Positions 45,665 to 55,712 of a DNA stretch of 64,000 nt are shown piece by piece (the stretch's first letter is position 1; every line of letters begins with the position of its first letter). Made by a program: the position numbers and the translations under genes. The DNA is from an uncultured Granulosicoccaceae bacterium (GTDB taxonomy: Bacteria > Pseudomonadota > Gammaproteobacteria > Granulosicoccales > Granulosicoccaceae). Where the stretch lies: the NCBI GenBank assembly GCA_937951345.1, contig CALFCF010000073.1, positions 1 to 64,000 of the forward strand, written 5' to 3'. Below the pieces are notes generated by a model that worked only from the letters and a program-made list of their open reading frames with translations, was not told the origin of the DNA and did not search any database.

Positions 45665-45723
45665 TACTGACCGGTTTTATAGCAGTTACTTATCGGCAGT
45701 CATTTACCAGCGGTCGTTTATTT

Positions 45724-46632
45724 TTAACGCTCGGTATCGAACAATCCACTCGATACATAACGGTCACCTCGGTCACAGACAATTGTCACGATAGTTGCGT
45801 TTTCGAGTTCCTGTTCCAACTGTAAGGCGGCGGCCATTGCCCCGCCTGACGAGACGCCTGCAAGAATGCCTTCTGTACGCGCCATCTCTCGCGTCATCGT
45901 TTCTGCAGTCGCTGACGACACATCAATAATTCTGTCCACCCTCTCCGGCTCATAGATTTTCGGCAGGTAGGCTGGTGACCAACGCCGTATTCCTGGAATA
46001 CTGTCACCGTCTTGCGGCTGTACACCGACAATTTGTATGTCAGGATTGCACTCTTTCAGATAGCGCGATACACCCATTATGGTTCCGGTCGTTCCCATTG
46101 AACTGACGAAATGGGTGATGCGTTTATCTGTTCCGTTGTAGATTTCCGGCCCGGTCGTCGCATAGTGGGCAGCCGGGTTATCCGGGTTGGCAAACTGATC
46201 AAGAATAAAACCCTCTCCAGCACCTGCCATTGCCTGCGCAAGATCACGTGCATACTCCATCCCCTGCTCCTGAGTCACCAGAACAAGTTCCGCACCGTAA
46301 GCCTGCATCAGAGCCCGCCGCTCAGCGGTCATGTTGTCCGGCATAATGAGTCGGATTCGAATACCCATTGCAGCAGACACCATCGCAAGGGCGATACCGG
46401 TATTACCGCTGGTAGCTTCAATCAGCCGGTCGCCTGCAGCGATTTCGCCACGAGCAATCGCCCGACTGATCATGTTGTAAGCAGGTCTGTCTTTAACGGA
46501 ACCTGCCGGGTTATCACCTTCAAGTTTGGCCAGTATGGTGTTGGATGAGGTATCCGGTAAAAGGCGCTGGATCTGACACAGACGAGTTTGTCCAATCTGG
46601 GACTGTAGCGAACTGAAAATCGGTTTATTCAT
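45724..46632 (-). CDS. cysM: Cysteine synthase B
   Basis: 302 residues from MNKPIFSSLQSQIG; the ORF extends 26 codons upstream into the end of miaA. The PLP lysine is in EGDNPAGSVKDRPAYNMI; EATSGNTGIALAMVSAAMG and VSSMGTTGTIMGVSRYLKE bind PLP phosphate and substrate. IVGVQPQDGDSIPGIRRW is characteristic of CysM rather than CysK. It makes cysteine from O-acetylserine with sulfide or thiosulfate. It lies 55 bp downstream of miaA in the same direction, in the place where hfq is often found. Confidence 0.94.
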   Translation of the reverse strand: MNKPIFSSLQSQIGQTRLCQIQRLLPDTSSNTILAKLEGDNPAGSVKDRPAYNMISRAIARGEIAAGDRLIEATSGNTGIALAMVSAAMGIRIRLIMPDNMTAERRALMQAYGAELVLVTQEQGMEYARDLAQAMAGAGEGFILDQFANPDNPAAHYATTGPEIYNGTDKRITHFVSSMGTTGTIMGVSRYLKECNPDIQIVGVQPQDGDSIPGIRRWSPAYLPKIYEPERVDRIIDVSSATAETMTREMARTEGILAGVSSGGAMAAALQLEQELENATIVTIVCDRGDRYVSSGLFDTER

Positions 46633-46687
46633 GATGTGTAAAGCTGAGCGACCAGATCGTTGTGTGCAGGCCCGATGCTGCTGTCTC

Positions 46688-47695
46688 TTAAAAAGAGAGC
46701 CTTTCGTCAATCAATTGGACAACAGTTTGAGCAATTTGTGCAACCGGCATTGAATACGGATCGTACACCACTAGTTCGTCCATGCTGCGCATCCAGGTTA
46801 ACTGACGCTTGGCAAGCTGACGCGTCGCGGCTTTGCCGCGATCGGCGAGTTCTTTGTCCGGCTGGTCACCACTGAGAACATCCCAAACCTGCCTGTAACC
46901 CACCGACCGCTGGCTCGGCAGATCGCGCTGAATTTCATCAAATGACGATAAGGCTTCCACCTCGCCGACCAGACCGTCGGCCAGCATCTGGTCAAATCGC
47001 TCACCGATGACGGCATGTAAGCGCGCTCGATCATCCGGAAACAGTCCGATTTTTACGATGTTGCCTTGCAACACCGGCTCTACCGGGTCACGTTGTCTAC
47101 TTGTAATCGATTCACCGGTTAGCCGATAGACTTCCAGGGCGCGCTGCAAACGCTGCGGATCATTCGGGTGAATGCGTGCTGCTGCAACCGGATCAATCCG
47201 GGCGAGCTGCTCGTGCAGCGCCCGCCAACCGAGGCGCGAAGCTTGCGCCAGGATTTCTGCCCGAACGTCGGCATCGGCCGGTGGTAACTTTGCGAGACCG
47301 TCAATCAGGGACCGGAAATACATCATGGTACCCCCGACAAGGACGGGTATTTGCTGTGCGGCTTTCGCCTCTTCGATCAGCCGTTTTGCATCAGCACAGA
47401 AATCGGCTGCGGAATAGGTTTCCCAGGGTTCGCGTATGTCTATCAGCGCGTGCGGTGTGCGCTGCAGCTCCTCGGTTGAAGGTTTGGCGGACCCGATGTC
47501 CATACGCTTGTAGATTTGTGTCGAATCAACACTGATCAACCTGCAATTCAACAACTGGTTAAGCTCGGTCGCAACAGCTGTTTTACCGCTTGCAGTTGGC
47601 CCCAGGATTAAAACTGTCGGGCAAGAGTCAGACTTGCAGCTGATCGCTTTATCCAATTCAACGCCCGCGTTTAAATCGTGCGTCCAGTTCGGCAA
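46688..47695 (-). CDS. miaA: tRNA dimethylallyltransferase MiaA
   Basis: 335 residues if the TTG at 47695 is used, which overlaps the mutL 3' end by 38 bp; another TTG lies about 13 codons in. The P-loop LILGPTASGKTAVATEL, ISVDSTQIYKRMDIGSAKPS, HALIDIREPWETYSAADFCADAKR and LVGGTMMYFRSLIDGL are typical. RLQRALEVYRLTGESIT and RQLAKRQLTWMRSM complete the tRNA-binding part. It adds the dimethylallyl group to A37 of tRNAs reading UNN codons. The mutL-miaA order is conserved, but hfq does not follow. Confidence 0.95.
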   Translation of the reverse strand: MPNWTHDLNAGVELDKAISCKSDSCPTVLILGPTASGKTAVATELNQLLNCRLISVDSTQIYKRMDIGSAKPSTEELQRTPHALIDIREPWETYSAADFCADAKRLIEEAKAAQQIPVLVGGTMMYFRSLIDGLAKLPPADADVRAEILAQASRLGWRALHEQLARIDPVAAARIHPNDPQRLQRALEVYRLTGESITSRQRDPVEPVLQGNIVKIGLFPDDRARLHAVIGERFDQMLADGLVGEVEALSSFDEIQRDLPSQRSVGYRQVWDVLSGDQPDKELADRGKAATRQLAKRQLTWMRSMDELVVYDPYSMPVAQIAQTVVQLIDERLSF

Positions 47696-49610
47696 GTGTC
47701 AATGAGCACCATGTCGGGCGCCCGTGATTACATTGTCCACTGTGAGGTGTGCGTTCAATGTCACGCAATAGCGCGTTCATTTCAAGCGCTGTCAATGCAC
47801 GGTTAGCGCGGACAGACCCGTGACAAGCCATCGTCGAGAGCAAATCGTTGATTTGTTGATCTATGCGTTCGGTATCACCCATATCAGCAAGATCAGACAA
47901 CACATCATTTAACAAACCAGCGACATCAGTTTTATCCAGTAACGCCGGTATAACACTGACTTCCAGCGTTACCGGCCCACGTCTGGTGACTTCAAAGCCC
48001 AGATTTGCGAACAGCTGTGCATGATTTTCAAACTGATCCGCTTCGTGCTCGGCAACCGTTACTTTCACCGGTAACAGCAACGATTGTGAAGATATAGAAC
48101 CGGCAGTATATTGGTTTTTCAGTTTTTCATAGGTAATGCGCTCGTGCGCTGCGTGAGCATCAACCAGAATCAAACCGTCACGATTCTGGGCCACAATGTA
48201 GATTCCGTGAACATGGGCCACAGCAAAACCGAGCGGATACTCCTCGCCTGTTTCAGGATCAACATCAGGGGGTATGGCAGTATCAGCCGCAGCGTTCATC
48301 GCAGGTGCTGCGAGTTGTTGCATAAGCTTCAACTCATCGCGCACCGAAAATCCCAGTGAAGCCTGTTGTCCCGCAGTGTGAATACTCGCGTACGCACCGG
48401 AGCGCTCAGACAAACCCGCTACACCACGTCGATCTGTCGAAGCACCGGACGCAGCACGCTGCAGTGTATCGAGCTCGTGAGTGTCAACCGGCACGGATTG
48501 TTCGTTACTGGCGCCGATTGCAGGGCGTAAGTCCGCCAATGCATCTGCAATAGTTTTACGCAGAAAATTATGCACCGTGCGCGATTCACGGAACCTGACC
48601 TCCTGTTTTCCAGGGTGCACATTGACATCTACAAGGTCTGGATTGATCCCCATGAACAGAACATAAGCCGGGTAACGTTGCTGGTAAACATGATCAGCAT
48701 AGGCCTGTCGAATCGCATGCGTTATCACACGATCCTTGATCGCCCGGCCGTTCAGGAAAAGGTGTTGCAGATCACCCTGGCTGCGCGTGTAAGTCGGGCG
48801 AGCGATCCAGCCACTTAGCACGAGTCCATCGATAGCTATTGCTGTCTCTATGTGCACCGCAGACTCAATAAATGCGTCACCGCAGATTTGCGCAATGCGC
48901 TGTTCCTGTTCAGCCATGTTTGCAGCAGCCGCCAACCGCCAGATCTGCCGGTTGTTATGCACCAACTCAAAGCTGCAATCAAAACGCATCAACGCCATTT
49001 TTTTAAATAGCGTATCGCAATGTTGAAACTCCGTACGTTCGGTACGCATAAATTTGCGCCGCGCCGGCACGTTATGAAAAAGATGCCGAACTTCAACGAT
49101 GGAACCATCGCGTATAGCATCCGGTATGGGTTTTACTACTGAGGCGTGTGCGGGTGTTTCAACGGTTGCGGTGCTGTCTGGTGGATCGCCGGGTGAATCG
49201 TTACCGGATAGCTCAACATCGTTGGCTTCGCGATAATTGATACGCCAGCCATGATCCTGTTCAGCGACATGTGAGCAGATACTTAATCGAGATACCGACG
49301 CAATACTCGGCAGCGCTTCACCACGAAATCCGAGGCTCGTTACCCGTTGCAAATCGTCCATTGTTGCAATCTTGCTGGTCGCATGGCGTGACAAAGCGAG
49401 TGGCAAATCCGACGCACTGATACCACGACCATTATCCGAGACGCGGATCAGCTCCAACCCACCTTTATTAAGTTCCAGTTTGATTGAAGTTGCACCGGCA
49501 TCAAGACTGTTTTCCACCAGCTCTTTAACCACTGATGACGGTCTCTCGACAACTTCACCGGCAGCGATCTGGTTAACGAGGTGGTCGGGAAGTTGTTGTA
49601 TTCGGGCCAT
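47658..49610 (-). CDS. mutL: DNA mismatch repair protein MutL
   Basis: 650 residues. The GHKL ATPase domain has IAAGEVVERPSSVVKELVENSLDAGAT, VSDNGRGIS, RHATSKI and LGFRGEALPSIASV. The C-terminal domain contains DAHAAHERITYE, which fits DxHA(X)2E(X)4E, the metal-binding motif of endonuclease-type MutL proteins as in Pseudomonas. It couples MutS mismatch recognition to strand incision. Gene order amiC-mutL-miaA is conserved; amiC ends 103 bp upstream. Confidence 0.97.
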   Translation of the reverse strand: MARIQQLPDHLVNQIAAGEVVERPSSVVKELVENSLDAGATSIKLELNKGGLELIRVSDNGRGISASDLPLALSRHATSKIATMDDLQRVTSLGFRGEALPSIASVSRLSICSHVAEQDHGWRINYREANDVELSGNDSPGDPPDSTATVETPAHASVVKPIPDAIRDGSIVEVRHLFHNVPARRKFMRTERTEFQHCDTLFKKMALMRFDCSFELVHNNRQIWRLAAAANMAEQEQRIAQICGDAFIESAVHIETAIAIDGLVLSGWIARPTYTRSQGDLQHLFLNGRAIKDRVITHAIRQAYADHVYQQRYPAYVLFMGINPDLVDVNVHPGKQEVRFRESRTVHNFLRKTIADALADLRPAIGASNEQSVPVDTHELDTLQRAASGASTDRRGVAGLSERSGAYASIHTAGQQASLGFSVRDELKLMQQLAAPAMNAAADTAIPPDVDPETGEEYPLGFAVAHVHGIYIVAQNRDGLILVDAHAAHERITYEKLKNQYTAGSISSQSLLLPVKVTVAEHEADQFENHAQLFANLGFEVTRRGPVTLEVSVIPALLDKTDVAGLLNDVLSDLADMGDTERIDQQINDLLSTMACHGSVRANRALTALEMNALLRDIERTPHSGQCNHGRPTWCSLTLAELDARFKRGR

Positions 49611-49713
49611 ACTCGACAGTATAAACCCGGCCAGCTGCCGACGTTAGTAAAGCTTACCGGACAACGACGGGTGCTATCAGAAGCAGGCGGGACGCCTGAG
49701 TTGCAAAACCGAT

Positions 49714-50973
49714 TCAACCCCTTGCGGCACTACTGCCAAACCACGTCCCTTCGGGGGCTCTGACCTGCAGATAGTCAAGAAGACCGGCACGTAACGCCTG
49801 TGCAAGCTGTTTCTGGAAGCGCGCGGAGTTGAGTTTTTTCTCCTCCTGCAGGTTCGATATAAAAGCAGTCTCCACCAACACAGAAGGGATATCCGGTGAA
49901 CGCAGTACAGCAAAATTTGCCTGCTCAACCTCCGGTTTATGGACTGCACCGATCCCGGACAGATTCGACAGCATGCGTGTTCCCATATCGAGGCTTGAAG
50001 CAATTGTCGAACTCTGCGACAGTTCAATCAGCGCCCGTTTCAAATCGGCAGCCATGTCTCCCATATCCACACCTTCCAGTGGATCATAACTGTTCTCTTT
50101 TTCAGCCAGATAACGTGCGGCTTCCGAGCTCGCGCCTTTCAGCGACAGTGCGTATACAGAAGATCCGCGCGCTTCGCGCCGGGGAAACGCATCCGCATGC
50201 AGCGAGACGAATACATCAGCACCCTGTGATCGGGCAATTTTTGTTCTCTCACGCAAACCCAGGTAGGTATCACTGTTACGCGTCATAACCACCCGCACCC
50301 CGCGAATCTTTGAAAGCAGACCGGCCAGCTCGAGTCCAATTTTTAGAGTTACATCTTTTTCACGCGTTTTGCGCTGCCCGATTGCACCGGGATCTTTACC
50401 CCCGTGGCCGGGGTCAATCGCAACTACAATGTCACGCAAAGGGGACGATCGCTGAGTACTCGCCTGCAAGGCGTTAGCACCCAGATCAATATGTAGTCGC
50501 ACGCCGTTATGATGGGTCAGTACGCGATAGGAAGGTTTAACCTCGGCACGCAGATCAACTACCAGCCGCAGCTTGTCAGGATGGTCACCCATCCGCACAC
50601 TGGCAACCAACCCATGCGCAAAATGCGAAGGTTTCTGACCGGAGTTGGTGACACCCGCTAAATCTATAACCAGACGCGACGGATCATCGAGCAGAAAGAG
50701 CGCGATATCGTCGGGTTTTTGACTCAGATCGACCAGCAACCGTGTAGTGTCATGTTGAGTAACACGGTAATCAAGCAGGCGCGCTCCCTGAGACGCAACT
50801 ACCGCAAAAGGCGGTAGAAGAAGTCCTGCAGATGCTCCAGTGAGCAGGCGCAACGCCTGTCGCCGATCCGATCCGCTCGAACCAACAGCACACTGCACAC
50901 GTGCGCATGGTTTTGATGATTTTTTTTTCAACTGAGCAGCCCCTGCTACCGCCACCGAGACTCGATTGACCAC
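49714..50973 (-). CDS. amiC: N-acetylmuramoyl-L-alanine amidase (AmiC-like, Tat-exported)
   Basis: 419 residues. The N terminus has a basic region and a likely Tat signal (SDRRQALRLLTGASAGLLLPPFAVVAS). An AMIN domain (about 68-170) targets the division septum. The amidase_3 domain has zinc ligands in AIDPGHGGKDPGAIG, KDVTLKIGLELAG, VSLHADAFPRR and the catalytic Glu in VLVETAFISN. It cuts stem peptides from glycan during daughter-cell separation. In enterics amiB occupies this slot beside mutL; the Tat signal suggests AmiC-type export, so the symbol is tentative. Confidence 0.9.
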   Translation of the reverse strand: MVNRVSVAVAGAAQLKKKSSKPCARVQCAVGSSGSDRRQALRLLTGASAGLLLPPFAVVASQGARLLDYRVTQHDTTRLLVDLSQKPDDIALFLLDDPSRLVIDLAGVTNSGQKPSHFAHGLVASVRMGDHPDKLRLVVDLRAEVKPSYRVLTHHNGVRLHIDLGANALQASTQRSSPLRDIVVAIDPGHGGKDPGAIGQRKTREKDVTLKIGLELAGLLSKIRGVRVVMTRNSDTYLGLRERTKIARSQGADVFVSLHADAFPRREARGSSVYALSLKGASSEAARYLAEKENSYDPLEGVDMGDMAADLKRALIELSQSSTIASSLDMGTRMLSNLSGIGAVHKPEVEQANFAVLRSPDIPSVLVETAFISNLQEEKKLNSARFQKQLAQALRAGLLDYLQVRAPEGTWFGSSAARG

Positions 50974-51012
50974 CCCGTTTTATAGGTGACGCGCTGCGCA
51001 GTTGCAAGGCGA

Positions 51013-51537
51013 TTACCGTGCTCCGTCAGGGGGAAATTCACCCGACACCAGCACACGTCGCCCAGTGTCGATATAGGTAATGGAAACGTGCCAGTGCGGT
51101 GGTCCAAGCAATGGCTCACCCTTCTCCGGCCACTCTATCAGTGAGACTACAGATTCGCTGGTCAATTCCCTGAAACCGATATACTCCAGCTCGTCAGGAT
51201 CAACGACGCGATATAAATCAAAGTGGCTAACAGGGCCGATAGTTGTATCGTAGGTTTCAACCAGGGTATAAGTCGGGCTTTTAACTGACGAACTCACACC
51301 TACTTGCTCCAGAAGGGCGCGTACAAAAGTGGTTTTACCGGCACCAAGCTCACCGCTCAGGTAAACCATTATCGAGTGACGAGTGGAATGACTCGTATTT
51401 GCCTGAGTCAGTGTCTGTAAGTGCGTCTGAACGTGCGATGCGAAGCCACGCGCAACGTCTGTTAGACCTGCCTCGTCAACATCCCAGGCTCCAGGAAATA
51501 TGGTGCGCGCTAATTGCGGGGTAGCCGGCCTGTCCAA
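51013..51537 (-). CDS. tsaE: tRNA threonylcarbamoyladenosine biosynthesis ATPase TsaE
   Basis: 174 residues. MVYLSGELGAGKTTFVRALLEQVGV is the P-loop; SPTYTLVETY and HFDLYRVVDPDELEYIGF are family signatures, followed by LIEWPEKGEPLLG. It is the ATPase of the TsaBDE complex that makes t6A37. The first 45 residues and the tail are a little longer than in E. coli (153 residues). It lies 39 bp upstream of amiC, the same order as in E. coli yjeE-amiB-mutL. Confidence 0.95.
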   Translation of the reverse strand: MDRPATPQLARTIFPGAWDVDEAGLTDVARGFASHVQTHLQTLTQANTSHSTRHSIMVYLSGELGAGKTTFVRALLEQVGVSSSVKSPTYTLVETYDTTIGPVSHFDLYRVVDPDELEYIGFRELTSESVVSLIEWPEKGEPLLGPPHWHVSITYIDTGRRVLVSGEFPPDGAR

Positions 51538-51558
51538 CTGTTGATCCCTTAAGTAAAA

Positions 51559-52545
51559 TTATCGAACAGCAGGATGCAGCAACGACTCGAAGGTCAGGAC
51601 TACCTGATGCCGTACTTCACCGAGCAGACGCTCCAGCGGACGTTCGCGCTTCGTGAAATCAACGCTTCGGGAGACTCCGAGCACATCTCGTGCGACAGTA
51701 CGAACACTCGCCAACTCATCCACCAATCCAAGAGTGACAGCTTGCGTGCCAGACCAAAACAGACCAGAAAACAGATTTTCATCATCCGACAGCCGATCAC
51801 CCCGCCCTTGTTTGACTGCAGTAATAAATTGAGTATGGATATCATCGACAACCTGCTGAATGAATACGCGATGCTGAGGGTTCACGTCGAGAAAAGGATC
51901 CAGTATCGCTTTGTTTTCACCAGCGGTAATTGAACGGCGCTCAATACCCAACTTCTGCATTGCGTCAACCACACCGAAGCTATCCAGTCTGACACCGATC
52001 GAGCCGACTGCACTCGCCCTGTCAGCGTAAATCTTCTCGGCAGCAGCAGCGATGTAATAACCACCAGATGCACCAATATCAGTGATAACTGCATAAACCG
52101 GCGTATCAGAGTGTTCTTCCCTGATACGAATTATTTCATCAAATACCTGGCCCGCCTGCACTGGGCTGCCGCCGGGACTGTTTATTTTGAGGATGATTCC
52201 GGACGTACCCTGGTCAGCCAGTGCCGATTCAAGCGCACTTATTATATCGTTCGCGTTGGCAGGAGAACCGGAAGAAATCAAACCACTCACCTCAATCACC
52301 GCAGCATGTTTCCCACCACTTCCACCAAACTGCTTACCTATGAAAAAGCCACCCAGAAGAGGTGCCATGACGATCAGCAACAATAGCCCCAAAAAGACAA
52401 ACCGGAAAAAAATACGCCATCTTCTGGCCCTTATCGACTCGCGGAGTGCATCCCTGGCAAGGGTAGCAAGCGCGGCATGTTCCGATTCAACGTGGTGCGA
52501 ATCATCGGTTGTCGAAGCCTTGATTTTACTTGATGATCCAAACAC
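51559..52545 (-). CDS. sppA: S49 family signal peptide peptidase SppA
   Basis: 328 residues, the short single-domain form. One membrane helix (FFRFVFLGLLLLIVMAPLLGGFFIG, about 45-70) is followed by the protease domain. GIILKINSPGGSPVQAGQVFDEI and TDIGASGGYYIAAAAEKIYADRASAVGSIGVRL hold the nucleophile Ser (GASGG) and the catalytic Lys region. It degrades cleaved signal peptides at the periplasmic face of the inner membrane. tsaE follows 21 bp later in the same direction. Confidence 0.93.
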   Translation of the reverse strand: MFGSSSKIKASTTDDSHHVESEHAALATLARDALRESIRARRWRIFFRFVFLGLLLLIVMAPLLGGFFIGKQFGGSGGKHAAVIEVSGLISSGSPANANDIISALESALADQGTSGIILKINSPGGSPVQAGQVFDEIIRIREEHSDTPVYAVITDIGASGGYYIAAAAEKIYADRASAVGSIGVRLDSFGVVDAMQKLGIERRSITAGENKAILDPFLDVNPQHRVFIQQVVDDIHTQFITAVKQGRGDRLSDDENLFSGLFWSGTQAVTLGLVDELASVRTVARDVLGVSRSVDFTKRERPLERLLGEVRHQVVLTFESLLHPAVR

Positions 52546-52648
52546 GAAATTTTCCTGTTGATGAATTAAGCGAGATGCGCGAGTCGAGTGTTCTGTAAAA
52601 CCCTATTGCGACTAAGACGCGCACTCCAGTCGAAGTTTCTGCTACCGG

Positions 52649-53575
52649 CTACCGGTTGAGGTTGCCCAAATCTTCCACCCATTGTTTATCAGGGGGTTGT
52701 ACAAAATGCTTGCCATCAGGAAGGTGCAGACTTTCAGCGTGCAAATACAGGCGCGCTAGACCCTTACGACGGAATTCTGCATTTTTGTCTCGGTTACCAT
52801 ACTTACGGTCACCGACCACAGCGTGCTGCATCTGCGCAGCATGGACACGAATCTGGTGCATCCTTCCCGTCGTGATTTCTACGTCAACTTCGGTTGCTCC
52901 GACCAAACCCTGCAGGGTAGAAAAAAAACTTTCCGCCGTTCGGCCTTCACGGTCGCTGACCACGCGCTGTTCGCCCTGCTCGCTCCTGTGTTTGGACAAA
53001 CTGAGCGTCACGCGTTCCCGATCGACTTGCCAGCGGCCGCAAATTAGCGCGCGATAATGCTTCTTCACGCCTCGCTGTCTGAACATATCCTGATAAATCC
53101 GCGTGGACTTGAGCGTCTTACCTATCAGCAGACAACCACTGGTTTCTTTATCCAGACGGTGAATCAACTCCAATCGCGGGTTATCCCTGGATTGTCTTAG
53201 TGACTCAATTACCCCGAAAGCGACATTACTGCCACGATGCACAGCGATGCCTGCCGGTTTATTCAGGACCAGCAAATCGTCATCGTCATGAACGACGGCT
53301 CCTTCTAGCCGCTGGCAGAAATCATCCGGTATCTGTTGTGTCTGCTCGGTATTGCGCAACATCGGCGGTAGCCGCAGCTCATCCATCGCGACCAAACGGT
53401 AAGTTGGCTTTATCCGCTTGCCATTGACCCTGACCTGGCCTGTTCGAATGATCCGATAAATATGCCCATGTGGAATATCGTGCAGCATTTTGCGCAGGTA
53501 GTTATCGATGCGCTGTCCGGCAGCGTCACTGTTAACGCAGACGCGGGTCACGGGTGTTCGTATTGGATCGGTCAC
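52649..53575 (-). CDS. rluC: 23S rRNA pseudouridine synthase RluC
   Basis: 308 residues. An S4 domain (AGQRIDNYLRKMLHDIPHGHIYRIIRTGQVRVNGKRIKP) precedes the RluA-family catalytic core with ELIHRLDKETSGCLLIGKT (catalytic Asp) and ITTGRMHQIRVHAAQMQHAVVGDRKYG. The order with rne divergent upstream is the gammaproteobacterial pattern for RluC, which modifies three uridines of 23S rRNA. The intergenic distance to rne is unusually large here. Confidence 0.94.
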   Translation of the reverse strand: MTDPIRTPVTRVCVNSDAAGQRIDNYLRKMLHDIPHGHIYRIIRTGQVRVNGKRIKPTYRLVAMDELRLPPMLRNTEQTQQIPDDFCQRLEGAVVHDDDDLLVLNKPAGIAVHRGSNVAFGVIESLRQSRDNPRLELIHRLDKETSGCLLIGKTLKSTRIYQDMFRQRGVKKHYRALICGRWQVDRERVTLSLSKHRSEQGEQRVVSDREGRTAESFFSTLQGLVGATEVDVEITTGRMHQIRVHAAQMQHAVVGDRKYGNRDKNAEFRRKGLARLYLHAESLHLPDGKHFVQPPDKQWVEDLGNLNR

Positions 53576-54181
53576 GATTAGGAACTTAACTACCGGTTAA
53601 TACGGGCGACGTTGGTTGTTGCCTGATTCAAATAAGCACAATACAAGTACCGGGCAAAAACTATTTGAAACAAACTCATATCAGGCAAGGTGAATCGAGA
53701 GAACATCATTGTCTTTTCTGTAACATTATGCTACTTTCGCGCCTGTCATGGATGAATCAGAATAAATAGCCTATATACTATATGGGTAATTGCGATATAT
53801 GCTATCCGCAGATCTGTTGCAAAGATGATGGCAAACGGTGATGTTGTAAACGACTGTGGTAAACAACTGTTGTTCACGACCATAGCCGGTGCGATAAATG
53901 CAGGTCTGACAAGTGTGTATTGACTGTCAACTAACTGACCGTCAACTACGACTGCCTATTTGGACCGTTGTTTTCTGTTGTCCTTTAAACGGTTTCAAGC
54001 AATTTTACAGTTAACAGTTATCAGTTATAAATGCGGAGTCCACAATACCGTAACTTCGGGGAGACCGGACGCGCGCATTTTTACCCACAGCAAGAACACA
54101 GTACAAGTAAAACAGTACAAATTAACCGCCTCATCCACGTTCAACGAAAAACCAGCTTTTTAAAATATTTGAAAAGCTAAT

Positions 54182-54209
54182 CAACTGTTGGCTGAGGATT
54201 CAACAGTTG
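54182..54209. repeat. Perfect 9-bp inverted repeat
   Basis: caactgttg and caacagttg separated by 10 bases in the gap before rne. No T run follows on either strand, so a terminator is not indicated; protein binding or RNA structure is possible. Confidence 0.5.
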
Positions 54210-55491
54210 TATCCGCTTAGCAAAATGCCAAGATACATAGCAACAACCGATAGCAAAAACGCAGAATCAGGCAATTAGCGAAATAAACCGGAAACAACAC
54301 GGATAATTAAAGATTTAAGTCACAACCATTAACCGGATACGCCCCATTGGCTATCCACTTTTTTATTTAATTTTTATTGAATTATTACTAACGTCAACAA
54401 TCCGCTATTCGACACCATCTACGGCGCGACCGCAAGACTAAGAAACGGCGATTGAAGGCAAACAAATTGGAATCAAAATTTTAAAGTAAACAGAAACGAA
54501 CGACACTGACGGACTGAGAAAAACTGACAGAGGAAGCCTTAGTCAACGTACCAAACGCAGCCAATGGCGCGAAAAGTACGATAAAGTAAGGCAACGAGAG
54601 TGTAGAAACCAGCGCATAAACCAGTGCATAGCTACACAAATGCATAACTAATTTGCGCAGATCAGTGTAATGCAGATTTCTCCCGGAATGCCCCAGACCC
54701 AGTCTGGTAAAAATATCCCGAGGTAGTGAATCTGCAGCTTGATCGCTTTTAACTCTCGACTACCAGTCATACATGAACGCAATCTTGGAGTCAGACAAGT
54801 CGGACACCTTAAAAAAGAGCAGCCGCCCTGAGGCAATTTGAACCTGCTCACTAGAGGAAAGACGAAGACCAGCCGGTATTATCAGTACCCGCTGCTTTCA
54901 ACAGTAAAACGCAATAACAATGCGCGACATTGTGCAAAAACAGACAGCATTTGCACTCACCAGAAATAAGTAGAACTGGGTACAGGTGCAATGTGGTCAA
55001 ATGTAAGCGAGCAGCAGTGTATGAAACCTATTTCTGTGTTCATACAAAGTAGATACTGTCAGCTGCATTTAATAGCCATAACTAATGTCAGAATTGACGT
55101 TGATCATGGTCGAATGTCAGGGTTTGCGGAGTTTAAATACTGTTGACTGTACCGTTACGTAGCATTTAAGAAAATGCTAACGTAAGACAGACGAAGAAAA
55201 GTAAAACCCTTACCATACGGGTTGAAGTAGTCTGTAAGCACAATGTTGGTGCAGTTGGTACAAAAACGTCGATACTCAATAAGGTGAAATGCTTCAGCAT
55301 TGCAAACTGCTGCTGCGCTTACCGACTCGTCAGATATTGCCACATGACTGCTACATGACATCTGGTGTGCACTGTCCGGCAATCCAGCGTCCGTTAAATC
55401 GGCTGTGACGATTCTCAACCAACTATCGAGAGATTGGTTGACTTTGCATCGTTCACCGAGTTGGTCACATTTAACCTGATAGCAGCGTTTA

Positions 55492-55519
55492 AATGCAGCC
55501 AAATCAATGCAGCCAAATC
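55492..55519. repeat. 14-bp perfect tandem duplication upstream of rne
   Basis: aatgcagccaaatc occurs twice without spacer, about 200 bp before the rne start, possibly within the leader RNA. Confidence 0.85.
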
Positions 55520-55712
55520 GTGTTTCTGATTCACCTTAATCTTGTGGTCAAAAATTCAATCCGAATCTACGGATCTTTGATTGGTTTTCTGACACTGTAT
55601 TGAACCCTACCGGTTCGATTCCATTGAGTAGCCTTGCAATCACTGAAACCGTCTTGCGCATCACAGGCACGTACAGCAGTTGTCAGTAGCCCTGTTGCTA
55701 AGGGAATCCCCT

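Larger units (their letters stand above)
53576..55712. other. 2.1-kb gene-poor AT-rich region between divergent rluC and rne
   Basis: No ORF here is convincing; the longest, 55155-55502 minus, lacks a ribosome site and recognisable motifs. Structures seen: inverted repeat caactgttg / caacagttg at 54182-54209; perfect tandem duplication of aatgcagccaaatc at 55492-55519; near-repeats actgtcaacta / accgtcaacta near 53925-53950; AT blocks around 53765-53790 and 54340-54400. It must hold the rluC and rne promoters and the rne leader, which in E. coli is long and mediates autoregulation. It could also hide small RNAs. Confidence 0.6.

Noticed and set aside
54648-54851. 67-residue minus-strand ORF in the same gap
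   Set aside because: No ribosome site, no motif and atypical residue content.
55155-55502. 115-residue minus-strand ORF in the rne upstream gap
   Set aside because: Low-complexity AT-driven composition, no ribosome site, no motif; kept as possible but unsupported.
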